A stretch of DNA of 64,000 bases from Cycas panzhihuaensis (GCA_023213395.1 CM041465.1:161331741-161395740), one strand, 5' to 3'. Positions 45,682 to 58,270 are shown, numbered from the stretch's first letter. The notes: generated by a model from the letters alone, not told the origin. Translations and numbers: made by a program.

Positions 45682-48261
45682 TGTTTCCCGACTTCCGGGA
45701 ATGGATACGGAACCACCAACTCAGGTAAGTGTAGGTATGTTTCTCACCTTGTCGTTGCTTTCATTTGATGCGTGTTTGCTTGCATGTCTACATGTGTGTG
45801 GCTTTGTGGGTGACTTTGTCGTCGTCCACACTTATTTTAGCCTATGACGACTATAGTAGGGGCACACTCCCAGCGAGTGTGGCACCCTGGTGGCCATTTC
45901 ACTTCCCGCATCTACCCTCCTTGCTCCAAGATCCACTAGGTTTATGCCACCTCTACCCGTGTGATGACCCGTCATCGTTTGGTTGACTTGCCACACTGTT
46001 TGAGCCCTATTTTTGCTCTTTTGGACTCGTTTGTTGGCTTGTTTAACCCCGGGTAGGTGTCTCAGCCCCCCCATTGGCCCTTTTTGTCATCTTTGACTGA
46101 TTTGGCTGGTCGAACTGTTTTTGCCTCTGGGTTCGTACCACGGAATTTACTGTGATCTGCTTGAATATTCTTGATACCACAGGGTTTATGGCGGTACGAC
46201 TATTCTAATTTATTTTTTAAAATCCGTCGTGGCAATTTCGCATTTATTGTGAAACTGCCACGTGACTCGTAACTAAACTCTCTCCCAGTTGCGTGCCCTA
46301 ATTGCTCGCTTTAGGGTTTAGGTTGGCTATTTAAGGCATGAATTACTCATTTTTTGAACCTTTTGGCTCACTCTTGAATTGCTCCTCAAGGAAACACGGT
46401 TGTGCTCTGCTCTTCTCTGCTACTCTTCTACTATCACAGGACCTGCGTCCCTCCTACAGTACCCAGCTCTCCTTTGGTACGGCTAGGACATCTTCCCAGC
46501 CCCTCACGCACCTTAGAGAGGGCCCCTTGGAGAGGTTCCAGTAGATTCTTGCCCAAGCAGTCCTCAAGTGCTCCAAGTGCAGGTGTTTCCTTTCCAACCT
46601 CCTTAGCAGGGTCTCAAACCTGCTGCACCGCAGATCTGGGCTGATTTCTCAGCCACTCCTCACCATCCCTTGGCTGAGGTGAGTTCCTTGCCTCCCTCAC
46701 TCAGGTATTTATTACTTTGAATTATTTATCTTGTGATATTGATGCTCCATCTTGCTTGCTCCTTGCTTGTCCTTATGAGTTTGGTTTTCTCCCTTTTAGT
46801 GGGTTGTTTTGCCACTGTCATTGTGCCTCTTGCCTGCATTTGTTGCTCAAGGCAGCGGCGTTGAGGGTTGGCATAGGCTTTGGGAAGGAGCTGGGTGGAT
46901 TCTGTACCACCTTCCATGCTCCCTAAGTGGATTTAAGCCCCCCAAATTCTTCCTCTCGCCTCGTGCTATCCTTAGCACACAAACAAGGGTTTGTTGGCCC
47001 TTTCTTAGCCATTGAAATCAGCGCTGTCACAAGTTGCAGCGCTGGTTTGAGGGCTTAGATTCAGGTTTGGGCAACTTACATAAGTCCCAACCGCTAGTCC
47101 TTGTCCAACTTTCTTCCTGGCAGCCCGATTTGCTCCTCATAGCATCTCGGTTTGCCGTAGGTGTTCCTTGGCTCCTCTTTGCCTCCTTATTGTCATTTCC
47201 AGCCATCTCTCTTGGCCTCGCCCTCACTACCTCGTGGCTCTTGGGGGGAGGTTAGGGTGTTATTTGCGAGAGGTGGGCCACTCCAAGGCTTACCGGTCAT
47301 TTACCTTTGTTTTGGTTACCCTCTTTTACGTACTTTCATCATTGGGTCAATACTAACACGTGTGTTTAGATTTATACTTGTATTATTTAGACATATATTG
47401 TTAGAATCTTGTATTGCATGTTAGTATCCTTCCTCCAGGAAGGGGGAGGTTACTGTTACTTGCAGGTACTTGGAGAGTGTGAAGGATATTGTTTGTTAGC
47501 TCTGTTGCCGGTAAGTGCCCTCATGTACATCGTACTTTCGCACTTCTTTAGTTATTAGCATTTACTTCCTTTCCTTCCTTAGCATCGTATCTGGTATTTT
47601 TCCGGGGAAGGTAAGGGAGCCCCTTTCCAATCCGCCGCGACATTCCGCATCCAACACACCGTGTGGAGTAGCTTGGTGCCCCTCGAGAAGGCCTTCATCA
47701 CGTACGCCCTCGGTCCAGGTGCACATCTTACTCTACCCTGCTACCTTTTTTCCTTTTTGATTTCTTCTTTAGTAATTAACGCATTGGAAAACAAAAGTGA
47801 ATTTTGATCTCGCTTTTAGTTATGCTTTATTTGTTTTATTACATGTATCTTTGTTACCCATAGGAAAGGCTATAGGAACCCCCCTCTCTACCTTTCCTCC
47901 TCTCTCTAGCCACACAAGCTTCTTGTCTCCCGTGTTGCTTGCATACGTGGTTAGCTTGTTTAGGCACACCCTTGATCTACTCTTCTTGGATCTTCTCCTT
48001 CCCCTTCCGGCCATCCAAGGGTGGGAGGATCCTATCCCTAGGTCAACCCAGGCTAACCCTACGCCTTTTCACCCTTTGTTCGAAGTGGTGGAGGATCACT
48101 TTTTAGTATCCATATTCCATTGCAGGTCCTAAACTTGCGCTCTGGCGCACGGGGCGCTCTGCGTGGTAATTACTTTTCTTATAGGTCTCTCCTCCGACCA
48201 TATCATCACCCACTCTCACCACACCTATTAGTTAGGTAGCTATCCCGTAGATGCGCGTCTA
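45682..48261 (+). repeat. Gypsy-2 5' LTR
   Basis: 2,580 bp; final CA mutated to TA. Candidate core promoter: TTTAGGGTTTAGG (46310-46322) followed by CTATTTAAGG (46327-46336). Donor-like CAG/GTAAGT at 45722-45730, CTGAG/GTGAGTT at about 46675-46684, CCG/GTAAGT at about 47508-47516, and acceptor-like sites in between. ORFs in the LTR are not supported as genes. Confidence 0.93.
46310..46336 (+). promoter_or_regulatory. Telomere-like motif plus TATA-like box in Gypsy-2 5' LTR
   Basis: Two overlapping TTTAGGG units (a telo-box on the reverse strand) end five bases before CTATTTAAGG. The arrangement is repeated in the 3' LTR (60241-60253, 60258-60267). The motif, but with a weaker TATA, is present in both Gypsy-1 LTRs. 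Confidence 0.55.
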
Positions 48262-48262
48262 C

Positions 48263-48282
48263 TGGCGACCATACTGGGGACT
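48263..48282 (+). other. Gypsy-2 primer-binding site
   Basis: TGGCGACCATACTGGGGACT, one base after the LTR; same as Gypsy-1. tRNA identity (Arg-like) not verified. Confidence 0.78.
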
Positions 48283-48426
48283 GCCAGTAAGGGAGCTAGT
48301 TTCTGCTCTCTTCCGTTGGTTTCGCTACCTTGTTGTGATCCTTCTTCGCCTACTTCGATCTGTCCATTGGGCAGCCCCCAACGCGTGTGCCTTCTTTTTT
48401 TCCCTAACATTGTTGGTCGATCTTGC

Positions 48427-50487
48427 ATGCGACACTTTTCTCGTCACTTGCACGGTCTACCCCCATTGTTAGAAGACCCCAAGTATCGCCCTCTTCCTTT
48501 GTCGTATTCTGATCTGTCTATGGAGGGATACTCTTCTAATTGGGCCTACCACACTTCAACTTTAGAAACCCATGCTTTTCCTTCCTCTATTCCCGGGTCC
48601 ACCCAAGAGGGTGATGAACCCCTTTATTACCCAAGTGACCAACATCTCTCGCTTGATGTCCATCCCTCTACCCACGCCATAGAAGGATCCGTTCCTCTTG
48701 AGACTTGCCACAGAGTTGGTGACTCTTATGAGGAGCATTCCAAGGAACCTACTTTGTTCGAGGTCCCAATTACCTCTTACGAGTATGTAGGAACCCCTCA
48801 TATTGACGTAGTTGAAGCTCTCAATGAGTGTTGCCGCACGGCACGCTTGCAACCCCGTTTTGGATGGCTTGAGGGTGCCCTCCGTGGAGGAGCCTCTTCC
48901 TCTTCCGCTCCTCCCCCGCATGCCTCATCCTCATCTACTCTTCCTTTGACAACGAATCCCTTTGTACCTACGCATATGTCTCGTTCCTTTCCTATTCCCG
49001 CAGTGGGGGCACGTGTCACGCCTTCTATTTCTCATCGAGGTCCTAGTGTTTTGGGATCTCCCCGTGGTGTGTCTTTCCCTCAATTGAAGATTAGCGTACC
49101 TGTCCCTAACCAAACCAATGTGTCATCCCCTAATGTGGCACATGTTGCTCCTAGTAGGCCCACTGGTCCTACTAGCGTTCCAACCACTAGTCATGTAGGA
49201 TCCGCTCCCACACATCCTCAAAACCAACACGTGGGTGCTTCCTTCTACGTTCCCCCAGGGTATACTTCTCAGCCTTGAGGGCAGGGTAGAGGAAGCCATT
49301 TCCCGGTTTATGGGGTAGATCTGCTACACCCATATGGAGTCGCTCCACCTACGGGTGGCCCATATGGGCAAAACCCGGTTCCACATTCGTCTTGCCCATC
49401 ATCCAATGCAATCCCATTCGTTGTGCCTTCGCAAGGGAACCTGACTCCCTTCCAAGGCACCTACCCCCACACCTCTTTTCAGCAAGGGGCATTTCCTCAA
49501 GGAGCGATGGGTGTTCCTCCCCTATCCACTCCTTGTTCATTACCTACTACGACATTCGTTGACCCTACGGTCCAGGCGAGGGCATGCCCCTTCATGGACT
49601 TTAGGTCAACACCTCTTTCCATTGAGGCGTTAAGAACCAACCTGCTGCCTCATCCCCCTGAAGTTCCTAGATTCGATGGAACTTCGTCATAAGACCCGGC
49701 GGAGTATGTGCGTAGTTTTTCTATGGCATGCATCAATTACTGGGCTTACGACCACATTTTAATGAAATTATTCCCGCGATCCTTGCAGGGTGATGCCCTC
49801 AAGAGGTTCTACCGCCTCCCTACCCATTCTATCCATTCATTCCAGCAATTGGTGGATGAGTTCATCAACTATTTTGATGTAGCCCGTCCATTCAAGAGCA
49901 GAATGAAGTCGCTTCTTTCGCTCAAACAAGGTCACAATGAAATGAATCGTGACTTTGTGCGGTGATTTCATAACTTGCTTCATTCCACTAAGGCAACATT
50001 GCTCGAGGAGTTGAAGTGAGACCTTTTCGCCAACGCACTTCGTCCCGAAGTTCACATGGAAGTCCTCAAGATGGGGGCGACCACATGTGAGTCTGCGATC
50101 GCCAAGTGTTTAGCATTGGAGGCTATTGAGATCCAGGCTGGTCTCAAGAAACCTCTTAAGCCCTCACAGCACCGTGAGGCACCACCCCCAACCAAGGATA
50201 CCAAACCTTCACAACCTACCCAGTCTTCCTCTCACCCGACTAAGAGGACTTTAGACCCTCTCACATCAGCCATACACTCATTTGAGCGTACGATGAAGGA
50301 ACTCAAGCTTCAAGCTCCTTCATCCCCTACATCCAATAAACAAGTCCAACAAATAACTCAAGCTCCTATCTCTAGGAATGGAAGTGCCCAGTCCTCTCAA
50401 GCGAGAAGGTTAGACCCTCCGCTTGAAAAGAAGTGGTGCTCCATTCATGGGGAGTGCTTCCACGACGATTCGCGTTATAGGGCGTAG
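48427..50487 (+). pseudogene. Gypsy-2 gag (defective)
   Basis: Start at 48427 (MRHFSRHL), matching Gypsy-1; the frame is open upstream to 48316, but that part is not conserved. The first block runs to TGA at 49276-49278, where the same triplet is Trp in Gypsy-1. It is Pro/Ser/Thr-rich with acidic patches. The capsid-like core is split by TAA (near 49690) and TGA (near 49965) and continues to about 50190. The zinc knuckle near 50432-50475 reads CSIHGECFHDDSRY, so the last Cys of C-x2-H-x4-H-x4-C is Tyr. TAG at 50485-50487 corresponds exactly to the Gypsy-1 TAG at 22546-22548. Confidence 0.9.
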
Positions 50488-52440
50488 CATCCCAAGGATG
50501 CCCCTCGATGCGATTCTTCCCCCAAACAGGCCTCACGACCTAATTTGGATCAACCAGTTCACAAGGATCCATTCCCTAAACATGGGGAACGCGATCACAA
50601 CACCCAAACCAAGAGCAACCGAAACTGAGGAAGATCGCCTGATCCCCGTCCTTCCCGTGACAAAGGGAAGGGTGCCCGGAATTCATCTTCCTCCTCTCAT
50701 TCTCCTAGCCGTCGTACCCCGTCACCTTCGCGACCCTGAAACAAGGGGAAGAAGGTGATCTAGTTGCTCGAAGCGACTCCTACTTATGCCCTTACGCGAT
50801 CTCAAGCTGCCAAGGAAGCGACGGGAGCTTCTTGTTCTTCTGCTCCTTCCGATCCTCTTCCGAAGAACCTTCCTCCGGAAATACCTCTCTTTCCCAAGGC
50901 TATTCCTGTATGCCCAGGTCGTTACGATTTCCGAAGGGCACTTACCCAACCTACCGCGAAGGGTAAGCCCTTCTCCATCGTGGATGAGCCTCATACGGTC
51001 ACCGCAGGAATGTCCTTGATGGACGTTTTGAGGAGTTGTCCCGAGTAGCAGGCCCTCCTCTTGGAAGCTTTAAGATCGAGCGATGCGCCAGTCCATGCTT
51101 TGGGTGTCACCCAAGGTTGTGGACCCGTTACCTCATTTGATCCTAAGGATCTTCCTCCCGCCGGTGAAAGGGAACGTTAGTGGAACTTCCCATTCACTAT
51201 CACTATCGATACCCCTGATTGTACTCTTCGAAGGACTGTTGTCGACAACGGTTCTTCTGTCAATGCCATGCCCTTGTATGTCATGCAAGAGCTTGGTATC
51301 TCATATGGAACTGTTCCTGGCGATGCCAAGGTTATGTGATGGCGAGAAGACCCCTTTGGGATCTGTCGCGATTCCGCTCACCCTTGAGGGTAAGACCGTT
51401 CTTGCTGATGTTGTAGTCCTCGGCGTTGACGTGGATTACAACCTCCTTCTAGGTCATCCATGGCTCGATCAAATGGGAGTTGTGTGCTCGACTCTTTGGA
51501 GATAACTTAAATTCGTCCATGATGGACGAATGAGAGAGATTCCCCATGAACGCCTATTTACCAAACAAAAACGCTCCACTTGTTCGACAAACCAAGGTTC
51601 GTCCACCCATGCCTCGGCTTACTCTATTGGTATACCTAACCCATCCGAAGAAGACCCCACATCTTCTTCCCCTAGTCTCACGCGATTCGCCCCTATTGGC
51701 GTTGGGAGTTACGGGTACCTTGCTTCGTTTAGTGACGACGAGTCACTCGACGAAGACGAGGATTATCTTCACCCCGTCTCTTTCCTCTGCGCCAATAGGT
51801 CGCACCCATCTCGTTCTAGATCCCAGTCTAGGATCTCTCTCGTTGGTGAGGCTAGCTACTCATGTGTGTCATACGTCATCGCTCGTGTTGACCCGCCCAT
51901 CGCCAGTTCTTCCTCTTCATTACCCCCCATAGGTAATGACTTTGAAGAATTGCCTTTCGCTCCTTCTGAGGAGCATCTTCTTAGCTTTCCTTCATATTCC
52001 CGCGAGGAAGTTGAGCAACCCGGTGACCATCACGGTCCCGTTGCTCTTACTCCCTCTAATGCTTCCTCTACTCGAAGTAAGGTCATCCATGGGGTGGATT
52101 ATTTCGAGGATGATGAAGCCCTACTTGAGCATCTAGTGAGTCTTGCGCCCAACTTGCCTTCTGGTCACCACAGGCTTGGTCACCAGAAGATCCTCGCGAT
52201 TGGATCCACGCTCACCGATCTGATCCCGTCTCCTATCCCTCCTCCTCCTGTTGATCTTACCCCTCTCCATTTTGAGGAGGGCAATGCCATGTGCATGGGG
52301 GCAACCCAAGATATAGTCTTGGCCCCGAGCAAGGTCATTAAGGTCAGGCTGGAATGTTCCCCTGATGAGGTAAGGGAGTAGTCCCTCCTGTTCCAGGAGT
52401 TTCGAGACATTTTTGCATGGGATTATGCTGACATGAAGGG
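50488..52440 (+). pseudogene. Gypsy-2 protease plus long acidic linker
   Basis: Protease site VVDNGSSVNAM, Asp codon 51244-51246; a frameshift near 51340 separates it from LLLGHPWLDQMGVV (about 51440-51480). Linker open frame 51530-52381 (283 codons): FSDDESLDEDEDYLHPVSF, a Ser/Pro-rich middle, VDYFEDDEALLEHL, then a Pro-rich segment and the RT N-terminal lead. Stops at 51046, 51178 and 52379 are unique to this copy. The linker length and acidic motifs match Gypsy-1, so it is a real part of the polyprotein of this family. Confidence 0.86.
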
Positions 52441-53866
52441 AATCGACCCCTCGATTGTCACTCATAACCTCACCACCATTCCTGGTGCATACTATGTGCG
52501 AGCAGTGTCCCCTTCACCCGAAGCTCTCTGCCACCGTCAAAATGGAGGTTGAGAAGCTTCTGGATGCTGGGCTTATTACTTCCATTGACTACCCTAAGTG
52601 GGTCTCTAACATTGTCCCCGTTGCTAAAAAGAACGGGGCAATCCGTATATGTGTCGACTTTCATGACATCAATAATGCTTGTCCCAAGGACAATTTCTCG
52701 TTACCCTTCCTCGATCAAATCATTGATCGCCTTGCAATTGAAGTGATGTCCCTAATGGATGGCTTCTCCGGCTATAACCAGATTCAGATTTCTCCCAAAG
52801 ACCGCCATAAGACGGCCTTCACTACTCCTTGGGGTACCTTCGCCTACAAGGCGATGCCCTTTGGCCTTAAAAATGCAGGTGCTACTTACCAAAGAGCCAT
52901 GCATTTCATTTTCCATGACCTCATTAATAACACATTGGAAGTCTTCATGGACGATATGATGGGTCTCTCCCGTGTCAGGGCCCATCACCTTTTCAACTTA
53001 CGTGCCATCTTTTCGTGATGCCGTAAGTACCACATCAGTCTAAATCCGCTCAAGTGTGTGTTTGCCATTACCTCGGGTAAACTCCTTAGTTTCCTTGTAC
53101 CTAAACAAGGAATTCGGATTGACCCTGACAAGGTCAGGGCAATCCTTGACATGCCGCCACCTAGAACTCAACGACAGATTAAGTCGTTTCTAGGCAGGCT
53201 TGGTTTTCTTAGGCGCTTCCTGGCCGATTTCGCTGTGAGTGCTAAACCCCTCACGAACCTATTGAAGAAGGGAGCTCCTTTTGCCTGGTCTGACAAGACC
53301 CAAAAGGCCTTCGAAGGACTTAAGGAAGCCCTAGCTTCCGCTCCTACGTTGGCGCCTCCTCTATTTGATAGGCCCTTCATCCTATACACCTCAGCGACTG
53401 ACAAATCCTTGGGCACCATGCTAGCTCAGGAGGATGACTCAAGAACCGAGAGAGCTATATATTTTATCAGTCGCACTCTCATGGCTGCTGAGCTTAACTA
53501 TTCCCCCACCGAGAAGGAGTGCCTCTCCTTGGTCCATGCGACCAAGAAGTTTAGGCACTACTTGCTTGGCAACACCACCAAGGTGATCGTTCAATCCAAT
53601 CCCTTGCGATACTTGCTAACTTGTTCAGATTTGATGGGTAGAGCTAGTCGTTGGGCCGTCCTACTCCAAGAATTCGACCTCCATATCGTTAACTGGAAAT
53701 CAAAGAAGGGAATGATAGTGGCCGAGCAACTCGCGGACGCCCCTATCCCTAACTCCTTTGGTGCTCCTGTTGACGATTCTCTCCCTGATAAGTCTGTCTT
53801 GATGATTCAGGGAGACTCTCCCCATCCACTCATCGACGATGAGTGGTATGGTGACATAGTGTAGTA
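52441..53866 (+). pseudogene. Gypsy-2 RT and gypsy RNase H (defective)
   Basis: RT palm in 52455-53018: MSLMDGFSGYNQ (first Asp) and FMDD at 52944-52955. TGA at 53016-53018 after LRAIFS, as in Gypsy-1. Frame 53058-53864 then carries RT thumb (QIKSFLGRLGFLRRFL) and RNase H (ATDKSLGTMLAQEDD, IYFISRTL, ELNYSPTEKECLSLVHA, RHYLLG). Apart from the stops the catalytic residues are in place. Confidence 0.92.
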
Positions 53867-55083
53867 TCTTACACAGCAGCAATACCGCCCCGACGCTAGT
53901 AGCAAAGTTAGATCTCGTATCTAGACTTCTGCCAAGCAATACCTCCTTGTGGACGGTGTATTGTACAAGAGGTCCTTCGATGGGATCCTCCTCTGCTGCG
54001 TCACTACTGACGAAGCTGACTAGGTACTTCACGAATGCCACCATGACATTTGTGGAGGTCACTTTGGGGGCCAGTCTATGGCTTATAGGATCCTCCGCAT
54101 GGGCTATTTTTGGCCATCCCTCTTTAAGGATGCTCACGCTTTTGCTCTAAAATGTCAGCAATGTTAGGAACACACCAACATTTCCCATGTGCCTTATGAG
54201 GCCCTGCATCCCATTGTTTCACCATGGCCTTTTGCTCAGTGGGGACTAGACCTCATTGGGGCTATCTCCCCACCTTCGCTGCCGCAAAGACAAGTTTATC
54301 TTGACTGCCATGGAGTATTTTACCAAATGGGCGGAGGCCATTCCCTTGATCACTACTCTTGGTAAAACGATCACCACGTTCGTTTATCAGCATATCATTT
54401 ACTGTTTTGGAATTTCGGACGTCCTAATCACTGACAATGGAACTCCTTTCTGTAATAAGGAGATGGATGAGCTTCGTGAGAAGTTTAAAATTTCTCATAA
54501 GACTTCCTCTCCTTACTACCCTCAGGCAAATGGCCAAGTGGAGTCTTTTAATAAGACTCTTGTCAACATTCTCAAGAAAATTGTTGCTCAATCCCAAAAG
54601 GATTAGCACCTTCAGTTGCCCTCTGCCTTGTGGGCTTACCGCACTCTACCGGGCCCGCCAGAATGATCCTGCTCTCCCGGTCTACTGATCGAGGCGGTAC
54701 TCACCGGAGGTGGAGATTCCTTCCTTGCGAGTCTCCCTTCGAGGTTTCATTGATGAAGAGTCGATCCGTCAAGCTCGCCTGCTGGACCTCAAAGCTTTGG
54801 ATGAGAGACGCTTAGCCGCTTATCAGGCTAACCTAGCATCCAAAGCCTACTCACAAAGGGCCTACGATAAACATCTTTGTTCCTGTCCTTTGTTTCCTAG
54901 GGACTACATCCTCAAGCTCAAGTATCTCCATGACCGGTTGACCAAGTTCAAACCCCGATGGGTTGGTCCTTTCGTCATTATCGAATCCCTTGATAATGGT
55001 ACCTAGAGGATAGCCACCCTAGAAGGGCTTGAATTTGAGAAAGTCGTTAATGGGAAGTACCTTAAGAAGTTTTATGCGTGATC
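53867..55083 (+). pseudogene. Gypsy-2 integrase (defective)
   Basis: HHCC zinc region at about 54010-54170 (HECHHDICGGHFGG; CQQC followed by a stop). First Asp at 54249-54251, then a frameshift near 54285; second Asp 54433-54435 (LITDNGTPF) and Glu 54541-54543 (NGQVESFNK). TAG at 54604-54606 is shared with Gypsy-1. The C-terminal domain runs in 54710-55006 and on to 55083 (WVGPFVIIESLDNGT, then GKYLKKFYA). Confidence 0.9.
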
Positions 55084-55740
55084 CTTCGGCGATCTCTTTG
55101 CCCTGCTCCGAAATGAGCCTAAACTACCATCTTAGGTTGTCCCCATTCTCCCCAACCACAGGTAGAATGGCAATTTAAGATGGATCCTTCCTCCTCTTTC
55201 TGGTTCTTTCCATGAAACCCATGTTCCCATATCCTCTTGGGAACCTCTGTCATCATGCTTGGGCATTCCCTAATTAGAAAGACGCTTGGGAGCATCGTCA
55301 CTCATCTTCCTGTCCGTTGTTTCCTTCGCATAGTCCGCTATGCTCTTCTGTAGATGTGTATGCCGTTCTATCCTCTAACCTCACACCTCTCTGTCGTTCC
55401 ACTCACGACGTGTGTGTGTGCTCCTATTAGACATATAGCCATACATGGAAGGAAACATGTGCATCATACAATAAAATATCCATAACATAAAATATCTATA
55501 GCATAACATTTACAACACACAAAATAACCATACATGTCATCCACACATGATACATCATACACAGCATCTCATATCCAAATGGGGTTCCAATTACCCCACA
55601 TATATACATACATATATCCAAAATCATGTCACATCATACATCTGGGAAGCTGGTGTCCTTACAGGGGGGGTATAATCATATGATCCTATATGAGCCCCTA
55701 GAGGCCTGTGCTTTCCCCTGTCAAACCATATGTACATATC
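55084..55740. other. Convergent spacer between integrase and PMD gene (Gypsy-2)
   Basis: No gene. AATAAA at 55470-55475 (plus) could serve polyadenylation of a sense transcript. Short AT-rich repeats of 'cataacataaaatatc' type lie at about 55485-55520. Confidence 0.55.
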
Positions 55741-58113
55741 CTACTGCTATTGCCCCACTCCTGGGGTACCATCTTCTAGTATCTGTGATCCCTCTCCTGG
55801 GGACCACATGCCTCCGAGGCTCCCCTGGGCCTTCGTGAGCTGCCCGCCTCGCTCTCCTCATCTCTCGGCCCTGTGGTCGCCGCCACCGTGGGTATACGCC
55901 CCTGCCCGGCCGACCTCGACACCATCTGTGCTACCAACCGATCAGACGGCCTGGATACGATCCCGCTCTCCTCGGAGTGCTTCCTCTGTCACCCTGAGAT
56001 GCTCTGTGATCACTGCTAGCTGGGTCCTGCTCTCCGCATCTCCACCTACTCCACCCTCAGGCCTCAGAGCCTGCACTGCCTCACAGTAACTCATCCCTCT
56101 CGCGTCTCGCATCATCCCTCTCTTACTGTAGTCGTCCCCAGGATGCCACGTGCTCTTGGGACTCTGCGGCCCATATGTCCCTCGCCCTCACCAATGGGGT
56201 GAATGCCTCTGCGTGGGCACCTGCCACTCTAGGCTCATCTCCTGCCTAGATGGGCGGATGCCCCTCTGCATATACCTGAGGGAATATCTCCCTCACCATA
56301 ACTTCTATCAATCTCTAGATCTCTGCTGCACCTGCCAATACAACATGTCGTGTCAGTTTATATCTCACCATATACCATGATCAAACCAAACTAAACATCT
56401 ATCTGGATGACAAACGACTCTGGAAAGGGTTAGGTCTCACCTGCTGTGGCCAGCCTCCTCCGGGTCGTGATCCTCCCTCCTAGCTCTGCCACCGCGGGTG
56501 CCTCGTCCTCTGGCACCTCCTCTGCCTGGGCCTCCCTCCTCGCAGGGGCGGGCCCAACTCTCGTCCCTCCGGATCCCATCACGATCCGCAGCCTGCGAGC
56601 CCTGGTCACAGGTCCCCTGCTCTCGTCCTGCGCTCCTGACGGGCCTACCTCTCCCCCGGCAGCCTTGGATGGATGCTCTGCATCTCCTGCTGTCCCTGAG
56701 GGACCTGCCTCTCTTACAGGTCGTGACGGGCTGGCCCCATCATCTCCGCTGTCATCGCCTGCAGGCAGTCCTGCTCCACCCGCCTCGTCGTCACTATCCC
56801 ACCTCACTATCCTATAGGGCTCTACTATGTAGTCTGGTAGGGTGAGGAGGTCTAGTGACGTAGCCTCCACTGATCATCGGACATGGGCCCTGTCCTCTGT
56901 CCCCCTCAGTTGAGTCTGCCACCTGTGGACCATCGGGGCATGCTCTGTGATGGGGTGTGGTCCCCCCGCTGGTGCCACTACCGCAAAGTAATCGAAGAAC
57001 CAACACTGCAACAGTGTGCTATATGACAACCCTCCCCTGCTGGTCATCCTGATAGTGTCTAGCTGGGTGATGAGGTTCGCCGCTATCAGGGTCACCCAGT
57101 CCATCCTCTCGCCGGCTTTGCAGCAGTGAACTGCATCTAGCCATCCACCTGGTACCTCCCTATAGTTTTGCTTCCGAGAAATCTAGAACAGAACGCACAG
57201 TATAACCAATTTCCTCACTCAAGGAATCCCTGACATCAGTACAGTCTTGAGGGGGCTCCTCTCCGCTCCCATCTATCAGCTCCTGTGAAGAACAAGGATG
57301 CCTCCATGTGTGCTGCCTCAGTGCTGGGCAGCGTCCCTAGTCTCACCGGCCTCCTTGTCGCCGGAACTCCCAGTATCTACCAGATATCTCTCGGCGTGAC
57401 CGTCACATCACCTACCTGTGGTAGGTGGAACACATGTCTCCTCCTGTCCCAATAGGACACTATATCGACCAACAATCTCTGATCCGATGCATATTAAGGT
57501 GTCTTGAGGGCCTTGTATAGGCCACACCTCTGTAGGATCTCCCTGTCCTCCTGTGTCGCCATCTCCATGTAGCTCAACATGGCCATACCCACGTTCTCGC
57601 AGTTATCTACCGTGATGACAGCCTGTTCACACCAAAAACAAATCAGAGTTAGTTTCATGTTAGTTATTATCATCCCTCACTCTCTCAAATCTCTCTCTGC
57701 CTAAGATTTGGGGCTCTTTTGGCCCTCATGTCTGTTTTTCTACCTTTCTACCTTCGTACCGCGCTAAACTTAGCGGTACCGCTAAGTTTGGCACGAGTCC
57801 CGCGACGATCGGGTCTCGTGGTAATGATCGCGGCACCGCGATCATTACCGCGGTATGAATGGCGATCCCCCAAAAGGCGATTTACCGCCAAAAATTAAAA
57901 AATTCTTACGGTGGACCCCGAGGTCCAAGGACCGTGGCTACCTAATGCCTGTGTCCCCTCTTCTGGGTCCGATTCGGACTCCGAGAAGCCTCCGGTTGCC
58001 CATAACAGGCACTAAAACCATGCAAAAACTGTAAAAAGCCAACGAACTTTGAACTTCGAGATGGGTTGGGTTTAGTGATATCCACTCACTAGATCTAGTC
58101 TCGCTATCGCCAT
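55741..58113 (-). pseudogene. Antisense PMD (plant mobile domain) gene of Gypsy-2
   Basis: Minus strand, antisense to the element. Predicted exon 1 58113-58090 (ATGGCGATAG..., eight codons), donor GTGAGT; intron 1 57623-58089 (467 bp), acceptor GTGAACAG. Exon 2 57622-56441 opens in frame with AVITVDNCEN, then the PMD pattern (RLLVDIVSYWDRRRHVFHLP, QVGDVTVTPRDIW, and later MDWVTLIAANLITQLDTIRM, GRGGLSYSTLLQCWFFDYF). It ends with a Gly/Pro/Ala-rich acidic region (open 56430-56870, PDYIVEPYRIVRWDSDDE). Intron 2 56332-56440 (109 bp) splits a Gly codon. Exon 3 (56331-55741) has VREIFPQVYAEGHPPI, a coiled-coil-like ESQEHVASWGR..RDDARRERDE and a short tail. Together about 600 codons, with several stops. 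Splice sites, phases and exon 1 length agree with Gypsy-3. Confidence 0.82.
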
Positions 58114-58270
58114 GTCATCCTATCGGTCACGCTGGCTCTCTCTGCTCTCCGATCCGACGGTCTTATCTCTCTCTGCATGCCTCCAAAGTTAGGCAGCGCT
58201 CCGCTACGTAAGGAAATGGCTCTGGTTTCGTACGAGAGCCGGTGAAAATAAATCCATTTTCTCGTTGTTT

